The position numbers were made by a program, and so were the translations under genes. Below, one piece after another: positions 1-7,702 of a DNA stretch of 64,000 nucleotides. The DNA is from Bacillus sp. ZZV12-4809. Its GTDB lineage: Bacteria > Bacillota > Bacilli > Bacillales > Cytobacillaceae. Location: NCBI RefSeq assembly GCF_009849585.1, contig NZ_VCRN01000012.1:1-64000 (forward strand). The letters run 5' to 3'. The notes under the pieces are model-generated. The model had not been told where the DNA came from. It saw only the letters and a list, made by a program, of their open reading frames with translations, and made no database searches. Each line of letters begins with the position of its first letter. Position 1 is the first letter of the stretch.

Positions 1-28
1 TTTAAAGAATTAATACCCTGAAATAAGA

Positions 29-64
29 GAAAGGTGAATTTGAGCGCACTCAAATTCACCTTTC
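29..64. terminator. Strong inverted repeat, probable terminator
   Basis: Sixteen-base perfect arms (29-44 and 49-64) separated by the loop CGCA, with a short T-rich stretch on each side. It probably ends a gene left of the window on the + strand and may also serve the minus-strand gene at 121-375. Confidence 0.75.
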
Positions 65-120
65 TTACTATCTGAAGCTAGTTTTGTCCCAGCCTCTTTA
101 TTATTGGTGGAATTCCTTTT

Positions 121-375
121 TTAGGTTAGTTCATAAAATACAGTGTTTGGCAGCTGTTTTTCCGATAATTCGTTGGCGTGGTCAATATATCGCAGCAGTG
201 AGTATAAATGTTTCTCAATGACAGAATAATCTTTTTCGAAATTGTAGGCATGAAGAAAATGTTCAATTTTCTTGGAAAGAAACTGATCTTCTGTTCTGAC
301 CATCAGGATCAGCAGGTTATCCCATTCAGACCTGTGTGTATAATATAACGCACGGTCATAATCCACTTTATTCAT
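121..375 (-). CDS. yhdB: YhdB-like small protein
   Basis: This 84-residue soluble protein has no signal peptide or membrane segment. The N-terminal stretch (MNKVDYDRALYYTHRSEWDN) matches what I recall of B. subtilis YhdB, a protein of unknown function encoded close to spoVR in that species. Here spoVR lies about 4 kb away, so the neighbourhood is loosely kept. A good Shine-Dalgarno (GGAGAGGAC) precedes the ATG. No catalytic motif is visible and no function is assigned. Confidence 0.75.
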   Translation of the reverse strand: MNKVDYDRALYYTHRSEWDNLLILMVRTEDQFLSKKIEHFLHAYNFEKDYSVIEKHLYSLLRYIDHANELSEKQLPNTVFYELT

Positions 376-582
376 TTGTCCTCTCCTCCTCTTCCAGGAG
401 TTGATTATAGTTTATGATGAAGCGGCATTTTATTTCACAGTAAATCTTGGACTTGTTGATTTATAAGGGTTTTCATCATTTTCCTGTATATATTGGCAGC
501 ATTCATTTATAAGGCAATTCCATACATAAAATTCTGGCCTGGGTCAAAAATATAATTAACGACATATGTTTTGGAGGCAAAA

Positions 583-900
583 ATGAAAAAGTTTTTATCC
601 ATGTTAATGCTGACTTGCTTATTAGCTGGGGGAGGCTCATTGGCAGGAGCTGTCCAGCAGCCGGATTATGAAAAATATGGGAGAATCGCTATCGCAGTTG
701 TAAAAGAAGACTATCCTGGGGAAGAAGTAGTGGATTATCAATTTGGAGGAAGAAAGAAAATTTCTGAAACAGATGTAACAGACACCTTCACTTTTACCGT
801 AAAAGAGAATGGGAAGCCTGTGACCGTGCTAGTTAATGTCACACATAACCTTAAGGATAACAAAGCGGTTAGTCTTTCAGTAGAGAGAAAAGAACAGTAA
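583..900 (+). CDS. Secreted DUF3889-type small protein
   Basis: Starting at ATG 583, 105 residues with an N-terminal signal peptide (KK, hydrophobic core, cleavage near residues 20-24). An upstream TTG at 571 is in frame but sits inside the GGAGG ribosome binding site, so it is not used. The mature part contains the YEKYGRIAIAVVKEDYP motif typical of DUF3889 proteins of Bacillaceae, small exported proteins of unknown function with a PepSY-like look. The PepSY-linked two-component system starts 110 bases downstream, but a terminator separates them. Confidence 0.7.
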   Translation: MKKFLSMLMLTCLLAGGGSLAGAVQQPDYEKYGRIAIAVVKEDYPGEEVVDYQFGGRKKISETDVTDTFTFTVKENGKPVTVLVNVTHNLKDNKAVSLSVERKEQ

Positions 901-920
901 GCTCCTTCGGGGGCTTTTTT
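899..920 (+). terminator. Rho-independent terminator
   Basis: Seven-pair stem (AAGCTCC with GGGGCTT, one G-T pair), TTCG loop and T tract, immediately at the stop of the DUF3889 gene. Confidence 0.8.
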
Positions 921-1012
921 CATTGTCTCCATCTTCAAAATAATGATTAAAACGTATCTTTCTGATAACCTTGAATTAAGAATCAAACTGACAATTATGG
1001 GGAGTGAGTTTT

Positions 1013-1708
1013 TTGAGGGAATCAATTCTTGTTGCAGAGGACGAAGCTAAAATCGCCAGGCTTCTGGAAATTGAACTTGAATTCGAAGGCTATCAAGTAA
1101 CTAAGGCAATGGATGGTATTCAGGCAATGGAGTTATATCGGACTGGAAGCTGGGACTTGATTATTCTGGATATCATGCTTCCAGGATTTAGCGGAATTGA
1201 AATTCTGCGGAGAATTCGCTCCAAGGATAAACAGACTCCCATTTTGCTGCTGACGGCCAAAAGTTCAGTGGAAGATAAAGTATCAGGTTTGGATCTGGGA
1301 GCGAATGACTACATAACAAAACCTTTTCAGATTGAGGAACTGCTTGCAAGGATTCGGGCGGCCCTAAGGGTTAAATCAGCAGCTGCAGAAGAAACTCCTT
1401 CTATTGAATGCCTTGAAATGTCAGATTTAAAGCTCAATGAAAAAACAAGGGAAGTCAGCCGGGGAGATCAGTTCATTGAACTGACGCCCAGAGAATTTGA
1501 TTTACTGGTGTATTTAATGACAAATAAAAAGCAGGTACTAACTAGGGAACAGATATTGGAGGCTGTCTGGGGATATGATTTTGTGGGAGACACAAATGTT
1601 GTTGATGTCTATATCAGGTATTTGCGCAGGAAAATAGACTTGCCTGAGATGCCCCCTCTTATTCACACCATCCGCGGAGTAGGATATGTTTTAAAGGAGA
1701 CAAGATGA
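1013..1708 (+). CDS. ykoG: OmpR-family response regulator (YkoG-like)
   Basis: Response regulator with a receiver domain (about residues 1-115) and a C-terminal winged-helix DNA-binding domain (about 135-230). The acidic pocket (E9, D10), the phosphoacceptor D53 in ILDIMLP and the lysine of LLTAK are present. I chose TTG 1013 because GGGGAG at about 999-1004 is well spaced for it; GTG 1004 overlaps that site. The gene overlaps the histidine kinase by four bases (ATGA), so they are translationally coupled. RR, kinase and two PepSY genes follow the B. subtilis ykoG-ykoH-ykoI-ykoJ order, which is the basis of the name. Confidence 0.85.
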   Translation: MRESILVAEDEAKIARLLEIELEFEGYQVTKAMDGIQAMELYRTGSWDLIILDIMLPGFSGIEILRRIRSKDKQTPILLLTAKSSVEDKVSGLDLGANDYITKPFQIEELLARIRAALRVKSAAAEETPSIECLEMSDLKLNEKTREVSRGDQFIELTPREFDLLVYLMTNKKQVLTREQILEAVWGYDFVGDTNVVDVYIRYLRRKIDLPEMPPLIHTIRGVGYVLKETR

Positions 1709-3057
1709 ATCTTAGGAAGAAAATTTATTTATATACAACTGTTCTCTTTGCAGTAATGCTGCTTATTATGAACTTCACTGTGTATGCTGTTTTCAGCAAG
1801 TTAATATATGAAAATGAGCAGGCTTCCATTTCAAATGAAATGGCTAACATGACAAAGATTGCCCAAAGATCAATCGGAAAGGTTCCGGAAAGAGAACTGC
1901 TCAGGGCCTTTGTTCCTTCAAATGGAATGGTAAGACTTGTTCATCCGGATAAAAAGGCAGTAACTTCCACATCCCCGGATGAAAAGGAGCTCAGTAAAAT
2001 CCCTGCAGAGTATTTCACCAAAGAAGTGATAAAAACAATGGAACTAGATAAGAGGGTCTATATGTTTGCATCTGCACCTGTAATATTGCCGGATGGTGAA
2101 ATAGGAAGTTTTCAACTGACCAGAAGCATGGAAAGTGCGGAAGGAATATTAAAGACTCTCCGCTTCGTGCTTGGAATTGTAACGGTCGTGGCAATGATTC
2201 CGGTTTTAATTTCCAGTGCGTTCCTCAGCAAGTTTATTACAAAGCCTGTAGCGACAATGACAGCCACGATGAAAGAGATTAAAAACAGCGGTCAATTCAA
2301 GCGGATTGAAATGGAGGGGGAATCCCAGGATGAGCTTCATCAAATGGGAGAAACCTTCAACCATATGATAGATCTTCTTGAATCCAACTATGAAAAGCAA
2401 AAACTTTTTATATCAAATGCTTCCCATGAATTAAAAAATCCTTTAACAGTTATAGAAAGTTATTCAAGCCTGCTTAAGAGAAGAGGGCTGCAAGAACCTG
2501 ATTTATTTAATGAATCCATTGAAGCCATTCACTCAGAGGCGTTAAGAATGAAGGAGATGACAGAACAGCTTCTTTTGCTTGCACAACACGATAACCACTG
2601 GATGATTGACTTGAAAATGATGGATATTAACAGGTTTTTATCCCAAGTAGTCAGGACATATGGAGATGCTTTTAAAAGGACTGTCCATTTGGAATCTGCT
2701 TTGCCTGAAAATACATCTATTCAATCTGATGAAAATAAATTGAAGCAGCTTCTGTTTATATTTCTGGATAATGCCAGGAAATACAGTGAAGAGGCCATAA
2801 AGGTTACAGCTGGAAAAGAGGAACATAATGTTTATATCCGGATTGAAGATCGAGGCATGGGTATACCTGTGAAAGATCTGCCAAGAGTATTTGACCGTTT
2901 TTACCGTGTTGATGAGGCCAGAAATAGAAAAACAGGGGGATCAGGGCTGGGACTGTCCCTTGCCAAAGAAATAGCAGATGCACTGGGAGTTGAAATCAGG
3001 CTAGAAAGTACTGAAGGAGCAGGAACTACAGCATCAATAAAAATCAAAGTGACATAA
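1705..3057 (+). CDS. ykoH: Sensor histidine kinase (YkoH-like)
   Basis: A 450-residue membrane kinase. Two membrane segments (about 10-32 and 152-172) flank an extracytoplasmic sensor of about 120 residues, followed by a HAMP linker (about 175-228), the H-box with H241 in NASHELKNPL, and a HATPase domain with N-box, DRGMGIP and GGSGLGLSLAK. It should phosphorylate the regulator encoded immediately upstream. The PepSY proteins downstream may modulate or report its signal, by analogy with other kinases paired with PepSY genes; the stimulus is unknown. Confidence 0.87.
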   Translation: MNLRKKIYLYTTVLFAVMLLIMNFTVYAVFSKLIYENEQASISNEMANMTKIAQRSIGKVPERELLRAFVPSNGMVRLVHPDKKAVTSTSPDEKELSKIPAEYFTKEVIKTMELDKRVYMFASAPVILPDGEIGSFQLTRSMESAEGILKTLRFVLGIVTVVAMIPVLISSAFLSKFITKPVATMTATMKEIKNSGQFKRIEMEGESQDELHQMGETFNHMIDLLESNYEKQKLFISNASHELKNPLTVIESYSSLLKRRGLQEPDLFNESIEAIHSEALRMKEMTEQLLLLAQHDNHWMIDLKMMDINRFLSQVVRTYGDAFKRTVHLESALPENTSIQSDENKLKQLLFIFLDNARKYSEEAIKVTAGKEEHNVYIRIEDRGMGIPVKDLPRVFDRFYRVDEARNRKTGGSGLGLSLAKEIADALGVEIRLESTEGAGTTASIKIKVT

Positions 3058-3060
3058 CCA

Positions 3061-3078
3061 TTCTCATCTTTTTCTCAT
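3061..3078 (+). promoter_or_regulatory. Candidate response-regulator direct repeat
   Basis: TTCTCAT occurs at 3061-3067 and again at 3072-3078, an 11-base period typical of OmpR-family binding sites. Similar TCTCAT or TCTTAT elements appear before the second PepSY gene (3820-3825, 3839-3844, 3853-3858). Inference: the YkoG-like regulator activates the two PepSY genes. Confidence 0.4.
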
Positions 3079-3124
3079 TTTATTATTAGATAATGGGGAA
3101 ATAAGAAAAATGGGAGGTGTAAAA

Positions 3125-3814
3125 ATGAAGAAAAAACTTGTAATTGCAGGTTTTGTGCTTCTGCTGGCTGCGATCCTTGTATTTGCAGCAATACAATTTA
3201 CAAATGTCTCTGCATCTGAATCAATTACTGAAGGGGAAGCCAGGGAACTAATAAAAGACCGATATCAGGGAGAAATACAGAATCTGAAAAAAGTGAACAG
3301 CAATTATATGATTGAAATGAAAAAAGGCGAAGCATTATATGAAATAATGCTGAGTGAAAACGGAGGAGATATTCTTTCGTTTGAAAAAAAGGAGCAGGAT
3401 TCAATTGGCAAACAGAAGCAGCTTGATGAAGAAAAAATAAAGAAAATTATTCGGGCAGAAGAACCTGGTGAAGTACTATCTATGAAAAAAGTGACTCATA
3501 AAGAAAAGTCAGCATTTGAGGCAATAGTTCAGAAAGATGAAGACAAGATTAAGATTACGGTTGATGCTCAGACTGGAGAAGTTGTATCCCGTTATACCGA
3601 GGAAGTAAAGAGCCCTGTCAAAAATCTAACCGAGGAGGAAGCTATTCAAATTGCTTTGAAAAGTGAACCTGGGGAAGTGGATGATATCAGTTTTGAGGAA
3701 TCAGAAAGAGGGTCTTACTATCTTGTAGAGATAGAAAAAGATGATGGCAGGGAGGCTGCTGTCGAAATTCATGCTATTACGGGAGAAGTGTTATCGGTTT
3801 CCTGGGATGATTAA
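3125..3814 (+). CDS. PepSY-domain exported or membrane-anchored protein
   Basis: From ATG 3125 (GGAGGTG just upstream) this is a 229-residue protein with one N-terminal hydrophobic segment (residues about 4-26), a signal peptide or membrane anchor. The rest holds about three successive PepSY-like units, each ending in a DAQTGEVVS- or HAITGEVLS-like strand. PepSY domains are associated with inhibition or chaperoning of extracellular proteins and with envelope sensing. It is strongly acidic and lysine-rich. It lies 67 bases after the kinase gene and is probably regulated by that system. The upstream in-frame ATG 3110 overlaps the ribosome binding site and is rejected. Confidence 0.8.
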   Translation: MKKKLVIAGFVLLLAAILVFAAIQFTNVSASESITEGEARELIKDRYQGEIQNLKKVNSNYMIEMKKGEALYEIMLSENGGDILSFEKKEQDSIGKQKQLDEEKIKKIIRAEEPGEVLSMKKVTHKEKSAFEAIVQKDEDKIKITVDAQTGEVVSRYTEEVKSPVKNLTEEEAIQIALKSEPGEVDDISFEESERGSYYLVEIEKDDGREAAVEIHAITGEVLSVSWDD

Positions 3815-3907
3815 TCTTTTCTCATCAAATTTTAATTTTCTTATCCTTTTTCTCTCATTTTCACCGGTTATATTGAAAATGTAGAAAAGAAAAGGAGGAA
3901 AAATAAC

Positions 3908-4429
3908 ATGAACAAAAAATTTGCAGTTATTTCAATGGCAGGAGCTATATTACTGGGTGGAGCTGTTGCAGCAGGAGCTGCTGATACGAACGGAAAAGAA
4001 GCTGTACAGGATGTGATTTCTATTGAAGAGGCGAAGAAGATTGCTTTATCAGAAGCAGAGGGAAAAGTAGAGAGCATTGAGCTGGAAAGAGAAAAAGGCA
4101 AGCAGGTTTATGAAATTGATGTGGACAACGGAAAAGAAGATTTCGATATTAAAATTAACGCATTAGACGGTGAAGTCATTTCAGTTAAAAAAGAGCAAGA
4201 TGATGATGATCAATCTGAAAAAGAGATAAATGCAGAAAATATAATCTCTGAACAAAAGGCTGTTGAAATAGCTGAACAAGAAGTTAATGGAACGATGAAG
4301 GAAATTGAATTAGATGAAGACGATGGACAAATCCTTTATGAAGTTGAACTGAAAACTAATAAAGGCGAAGCAGATGTTGATATAGATGCTGAATCCGGAA
4401 AAGTTTTAAAAGTCGAACTGGATGACTAA
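3908..4429 (+). CDS. ykoI: PepSY-domain secreted protein (YkoI-like)
   Basis: A 173-residue protein with a signal peptide (about 1-25) and two PepSY units (about 35-95 and 110-173), each with an I-x-A-x-x-G-x-V/I pattern (INALDGEVIS, IDAESGKVLK). The linker between them is rich in Asp/Glu. Length and domain make-up agree with B. subtilis YkoI, the PepSY gene behind ykoGH. A strong AAGGAGG precedes the ATG. The 93-base gap from the previous PepSY gene contains TCTCAT-like elements, so it may have its own promoter. Confidence 0.78.
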   Translation: MNKKFAVISMAGAILLGGAVAAGAADTNGKEAVQDVISIEEAKKIALSEAEGKVESIELEREKGKQVYEIDVDNGKEDFDIKINALDGEVISVKKEQDDDDQSEKEINAENIISEQKAVEIAEQEVNGTMKEIELDEDDGQILYEVELKTNKGEADVDIDAESGKVLKVELDD

Positions 4430-4440
4430 TACCAAATAGA

Positions 4441-4467
4441 AAGCGGGGCGGATTGCTCCGCTTTTTG
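4441..4467 (+). terminator. Rho-independent terminator
   Basis: Stem AGCGGGGC with GCTCCGCT (one G-T pair) followed by TTTTT, closing the two-component/PepSY cluster. Confidence 0.8.
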
Positions 4468-4557
4468 CTGTAATTTGTTACAAGCTTATGAAGAGACTAC
4501 TCATCAATCCCCTTTTTGGTTCATAGATTATGGTAAGGACTAAAAGGGGGAGTGGCA

Positions 4558-5970
4558 ATGCGGAAAGAAGAAAATAAATCATTGGAATATGCCATTCAGG
4601 AAATTACTGAAATTGCAAATGGATTTGGCTTGGATTATTACCCGATGAGGTATGAGATTTGCCCAGCCGAAATCATCTATACATTCGGCGCTTATGGCAT
4701 GCCGACCCGGTTTTCGCATTGGAGCTTTGGAAAACAATTTCATAAAATGAAGCTGCACTATGATTTAGGATTATCAAAAATATATGAGCTTGTCATCAAC
4801 TCAGATCCCTGCTACGCGTTTCTTCTGGATTCCAATTCACTCATCCAAAACAAATTAATCGTGGCGCATGTTTTAGCTCATTGTGATTTCTTCAAAAATA
4901 ATGTCCGTTTTCAAAACACAAAAAGGGACATGGTAGAGAGCATGGCTGCCACTGCTGAAAGAATAAGGCGATATGAAATTGAGTTTGGGAAGAAGGAAGT
5001 GGAAACTTTCCTTGATGCAGTCCTGGCAATCGAGGAACATATTGATCCATCTCTTATGAGACCGAAGCTTGCGTGGAGTACGGAAGATGAGTATGAAAGC
5101 AGCGGGGATACAGTGGTTTCCAGTCCTTATGATGATTTATGGGATTTGGATGAAAGAAATAAGAAGCATGAACCAAAGAAGAAGAAAAAGAAATTCCCTC
5201 CTAAACCCGAAAAGGATTTACTGCTGTTTATTGAAAGCTACAGCAGGGAGCTAACCGACTGGCAGCGGGATATATTGACGATGATGCGGGAAGAAATGCT
5301 CTATTTTTGGCCGCAGCTGGAAACCAAAATTATGAACGAAGGCTGGGCATCGTATTGGCACCAGCGTATTTTGAGGGAAATGGATTTGACTTCAGCTGAA
5401 GCATTAGAATTTGCAAAATTGAATGCTGGTGTCGTGCAGCCATCCAGAACCGGAATTAATCCATATTATCTGGGTCTGAAAATTTTTGAAGATATTGAAG
5501 AAAGGTATAACAACCCTACAGAGGAAATGAAGAGGCGTGGTGTGGTACCAAATTCAGGCAGGGAGAAAATGTTCGAAGTTCGTGAAATTGAGTCAGATAT
5601 ATCCTTTTTAAGAAATTATTTAACAAAAGACCTTGTCATGAGAGAAGATATGTACCTGTTCCAGAAAAAGGGCAAGGATTATAAAATTGTGGATAAACAA
5701 TGGGAGAATGTGCGCGATCAGCTTGTCAGCATGCGTGTAAATGGAGGATTCCCTTATTTAACGGTTAATGACGGCGATTATATGAAGAACGGAGAGCTTT
5801 ACCTTAAGCACTGGTTTGAAGGAGTTGAGCTTGATCTTAAATATCTTGAAAAAGTACTCCCATACGTATACCAGCTGTGGGGAAGAGGAGTCCACATGGA
5901 AACCATTGTTGAAGGCAAAAATATGCTATTCACTTACGATGGAAAGAGCATCCACAGGAAGTATTTGTAA
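4558..5970 (+). CDS. spoVR: Stage V sporulation protein SpoVR
   Basis: A 470-residue soluble protein matching the SpoVR family, which in Bacillus affects spore cortex formation; the biochemical activity is not established. Recognisable features are the [20 protein letters not shown] and [13 protein letters not shown] stretches and the overall length. ATG 4558 is chosen because GGGGG lies eight bases upstream; GTG 4552 is too close to it. It is monocistronic, ending in a terminator. Expression is expected in the mother cell, though I could not point to a clear sporulation promoter. Confidence 0.93.
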   Translation: MRKEENKSLEYAIQEITEIANGFGLDYYPMRYEICPAEIIYTFGAYGMPTRFSHWSFGKQFHKMKLHYDLGLSKIYELVINSDPCYAFLLDSNSLIQNKLIVAHVLAHCDFFKNNVRFQNTKRDMVESMAATAERIRRYEIEFGKKEVETFLDAVLAIEEHIDPSLMRPKLAWSTEDEYESSGDTVVSSPYDDLWDLDERNKKHEPKKKKKKFPPKPEKDLLLFIESYSRELTDWQRDILTMMREEMLYFWPQLETKIMNEGWASYWHQRILREMDLTSAEALEFAKLNAGVVQPSRTGINPYYLGLKIFEDIEERYNNPTEEMKRRGVVPNSGREKMFEVREIESDISFLRNYLTKDLVMREDMYLFQKKGKDYKIVDKQWENVRDQLVSMRVNGGFPYLTVNDGDYMKNGELYLKHWFEGVELDLKYLEKVLPYVYQLWGRGVHMETIVEGKNMLFTYDGKSIHRKYL

Positions 5971-5974
5971 AAAT

Positions 5975-6010
5975 AAAAGACGGACCACATATATTGTGGT
6001 TCGTCTTTTT
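5975..6010 (+). terminator. Rho-independent terminator of spoVR
   Basis: A-rich flank, long stem (AAAAGACG-x-ACCACA paired with TGTGGTTCGTCTTTT) and a terminal T run. Confidence 0.85.
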
Positions 6011-6166
6011 GGTGTGGGGCTCCGAACAGGCTCTAAAATAATGGGCAGAATAAAACTAAATACTTTCCTTCCCAGGGAGTATTGCAGTACGATTAAGTGT
6101 ACAGGCTGGGGTATATAGAAAAGTAAATGACCCATTTCTGATTTAACATATGAGAGGATGATGATC

Positions 6167-6445
6167 TTGAAAATTACAGATTCAGCTCGGGATCTATTGA
6201 AACAGGTTCTTCAAGAGAAGAATACTGGCGGAATTAGGGTTTATTTTGCAGGCTTTGGCTGAGGAGGCCCGCAAATTGGACTGGCTCTGGATGAGCCGGA
6301 ATCAGACGATATAACCGAAACAATAAATGAAATCCAGGTGGCAATCGACCCTGAAATCAAGGAGCACACAGAAAGTATGGTCCTGGACTTTGATCAGGAA
6401 AATGAAAGAATAGTCTTGTTAGGCAATGAAAGTGACTGCTGCTAA
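6167..6445 (+). CDS. HesB/IscA-like protein with in-frame TGA; candidate selenoprotein
   Basis: Reading through one TGA at 6260-6262, the frame encodes 92 residues with the HesB/IscA-like fold pattern: MKITDSARDLL start, GGIRVYFAGFG, then U32, then GGPQIGLALDEP and a C-terminal DCC. Residue 32 is the position normally held by the first conserved cysteine of the family (GFGCGGP). The frame is open on both sides and protein-like throughout. A stem-loop at 6281-6299 has its apical loop 25 bases after the TGA, within the bacterial SECIS range. TTG 6167 is the best-spaced start after GAGAGG; ATG 6161 (too close) is the alternative. Likely role: iron-sulfur/metal binding or redox, inferred from family. 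If selenocysteine is not inserted, only a 31-residue fragment is made and this would be a pseudogene. Confidence 0.75.
6281..6299 (+). promoter_or_regulatory. Candidate bacterial SECIS stem-loop
   Basis: CTGGCTC (6281-6287) pairs with GAGCCGG (6293-6299) around the five-base loop TGGAT, giving seven pairs with one G-U. The loop has G at its second position, as in many bacterial SECIS elements, and begins 25 bases after the TGA. It lies inside the coding region, as bacterial SECIS elements do. Caution: the same bases encode a conserved LALDEP stretch, so some pairing could be coincidental. Confidence 0.55.
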
Positions 6446-6452
6446 TGCCAAT

Positions 6453-6479
6453 AAAAAACACCCTCTTGGGTGTTTTTTT
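6453..6479 (+). terminator. Rho-independent terminator
   Basis: AAAAAACACCC, loop TCTT, GGGTGTTTTTT; starts 8 bases after the stop of the HesB-like gene, indicating a monocistronic transcript that is really translated past the TGA to this stop. Confidence 0.88.
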
Positions 6480-6514
6480 ATTTAATCCTAAAGTTGGAGT
6501 TCGAACATGGTGAA

Positions 6515-6825
6515 GGTTCAGACGCAGAAAGCGGAAAACCTGGAGTCAGAGTCCGAACTTGGATCAGGTTCAGACACAAAAAGGGGAAATGCTGGAGTCA
6601 GAGTCCGAACTTGGATCAGGTTCAGACACAAAAAGGGGAAATGCTGGAGTCAGAGTCCGAACTTGGATCAGGTCCAGACACAAAAAGGGGAAATGCTGGA
6701 GTCAGAGTCCGAACTTGGATCAGGTCCAGACACAAAAAGGGGAAATGCTGGAGTCAGAGCCCGAACTTGGATCAACTTCAGACAGAAAAAGCAGAAAACC
6801 CGGATTTAGAGTCTGAACTAGAGCA
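6515..6825. repeat. Six tandem copies of a 52-bp repeat
   Basis: Units start at 6515, 6567, 6619, 6671, 6723 and 6775. Units 2-5 are almost identical; the first and last are diverged, and half-units flank the array. Each unit contains GGAGTCAGAGTCCGAACTTG. GTCCGAAC at a unit end and GTTCAGAC at the next unit start form a 7-of-8 imperfect hairpin. Because 52 is not a multiple of 3, any reading frame shifts in each unit; all three forward frames happen to be free of stops, so open frames here are not evidence of a gene. Related diverged copies occur at 33540-33636. Confidence 0.9.
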
Positions 6826-6890
6826 GGCTCAGATAAAATCGGAGTCAGGGTTCGAGCTCGCTGCAACATCGGATATAAAAGCTTAAGGTA

Positions 6891-6917
6891 TTGACAATAT
6901 ACCTAATGGGGTATAAT
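6891..6917 (+). promoter_or_regulatory. Promoter with overlapping CstR-type operator
   Basis: TTGACA (6891-6896) and TATAAT (6912-6917) are separated by 15 bases. The spacer holds ATACCTAATGGGGTAT (6899-6914), an imperfect palindrome of the ATACCC-GGGTAT type recognised by persulfide-sensing CstR repressors. No gene starts before 7205, so it probably gives a long-leader transcript of the sulfur operon. Confidence 0.6.
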
Positions 6918-7096
6918 GTTTAAATTGTAAATCGAATAATTTACACAAAGGCTATATTTAAACCTTGCTCCTGCTTAGTTTCTCAGTATGTTAAGGCATT
7001 ATCCTGGCAGTAGGATTATATCATTACATGCTGGGAGGTATGATGAACTGGGAAGAGCACTAGATTTTTGTTCTGCAACCGGCCAAGAAAATTAAG

Positions 7097-7141
7097 TTGA
7101 CAGAAAGACAAATACACTCTAATATATACCCTAGTGGGTAT
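7097..7141 (+). promoter_or_regulatory. Main promoter and perfect CstR-type operator
   Basis: TTGACA (7097-7102), 17-base spacer and TAATAT (7120-7125) make a near-consensus sigma-A promoter. Directly downstream is ATACCCTAGTGGGTAT (7126-7141), a perfect 6-4-6 inverted repeat positioned to block transcription start. Confidence 0.75.
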
Positions 7142-7172
7142 AAGAGTCACCCGTAATTTTTTCACTATAAAT

Positions 7173-7188
7173 ATACCCAATAGGGTAA
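7173..7188 (+). promoter_or_regulatory. Second CstR-type operator
   Basis: ATACCCAATAGGGTAA, near-perfect copy of the operator at 7126, just before the AGGAGG of the first structural gene. Confidence 0.6.
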
Positions 7189-7204
7189 AAAGGAGGATGA
7201 AAAA

Positions 7205-7681
7205 TTGGAAAAGAAAAAAACAACAATTGTTTTATTCAGCGCTGATTATGACAAAGTGATGGCAGCTTATATCATCGCTAACGGTGCAGCTGCTTACGAT
7301 CATGAGGTAACCATCTTTCACACTTTCTGGGGATTAAACGCTCTTAGAAAAGATGAACCGATTCAAGTCAAAAAAACATTCATGGAAAAAATGTTTGGCA
7401 AAATGATGCCAAGAGGCCCGGAAAAAATGGGCTTATCGAAAATGAATATGGCTGGGATGGGTCCTATGATAATAAAAGATATTATGAAAAAGCACAATAC
7501 AATGCCAGTAAGCGACCTTATTGCAATGGCAAAAGAACAGGAAGTTAAGCTTGTAGCCTGCCAAATGACTGTTGATCTGCTTGGATTTAAGCACGATGAA
7601 ATAATAGATGGTGTGGAATATGCAGGAGTAGCGGCTTATCTTGCAGATGCAGAAGACGGAAATGTCAACTTATTTATCTAA
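7205..7681 (+). CDS. yrkE: DsrE/DsrF/DrsH-like sulfur-transfer protein (YrkE-like)
   Basis: A 158-residue protein of the DsrE2 group. The conserved cysteine sits in LVACQMTVDLLG (C119), the position that carries persulfide in sulfur-relay proteins. The N-terminal strand (TTIVLFSADYDKVMAAYIIA) and a Met-rich loop (about 60-90) are typical of the subfamily. TTG start, 8 bases after AGGAGG. First gene of a five-gene operon in the same order as B. subtilis yrkE-F-H-I-J. Expected role: accept or pass persulfide sulfur in the cytosol with the TusA and rhodanese partners; the true acceptor is unknown. Confidence 0.85.
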   Translation: MEKKKTTIVLFSADYDKVMAAYIIANGAAAYDHEVTIFHTFWGLNALRKDEPIQVKKTFMEKMFGKMMPRGPEKMGLSKMNMAGMGPMIIKDIMKKHNTMPVSDLIAMAKEQEVKLVACQMTVDLLGFKHDEIIDGVEYAGVAAYLADAEDGNVNLFI

Positions 7682-7702
7682 AGTCGTAAGGAGGAATTTC
7701 AA

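Noticed and set aside
6260-6262. Simple nonsense mutation in a HesB-like gene
   Set aside because: Kept as the main alternative, but TGA exactly at the conserved cysteine position, an intact downstream frame and a correctly placed stem-loop favour selenocysteine.
6515-6825. CRISPR array
   Set aside because: Units are contiguous 52-bp copies without unique spacers, and no cas genes are present.
6470-6886. Open frames in three forward frames encoding SESELGSG-type repeats
   Set aside because: The 52-bp unit shifts frame at every copy, none of the starts has a ribosome binding site, and one start lies in a terminator. Repeats without stops explain the open frames.
7034-7057. Seven-codon frame (MMNWEEH) after GGGAGG in the sulfur-operon leader
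   Set aside because: Too short and no conserved feature; likely chance, though a leader role cannot be excluded.
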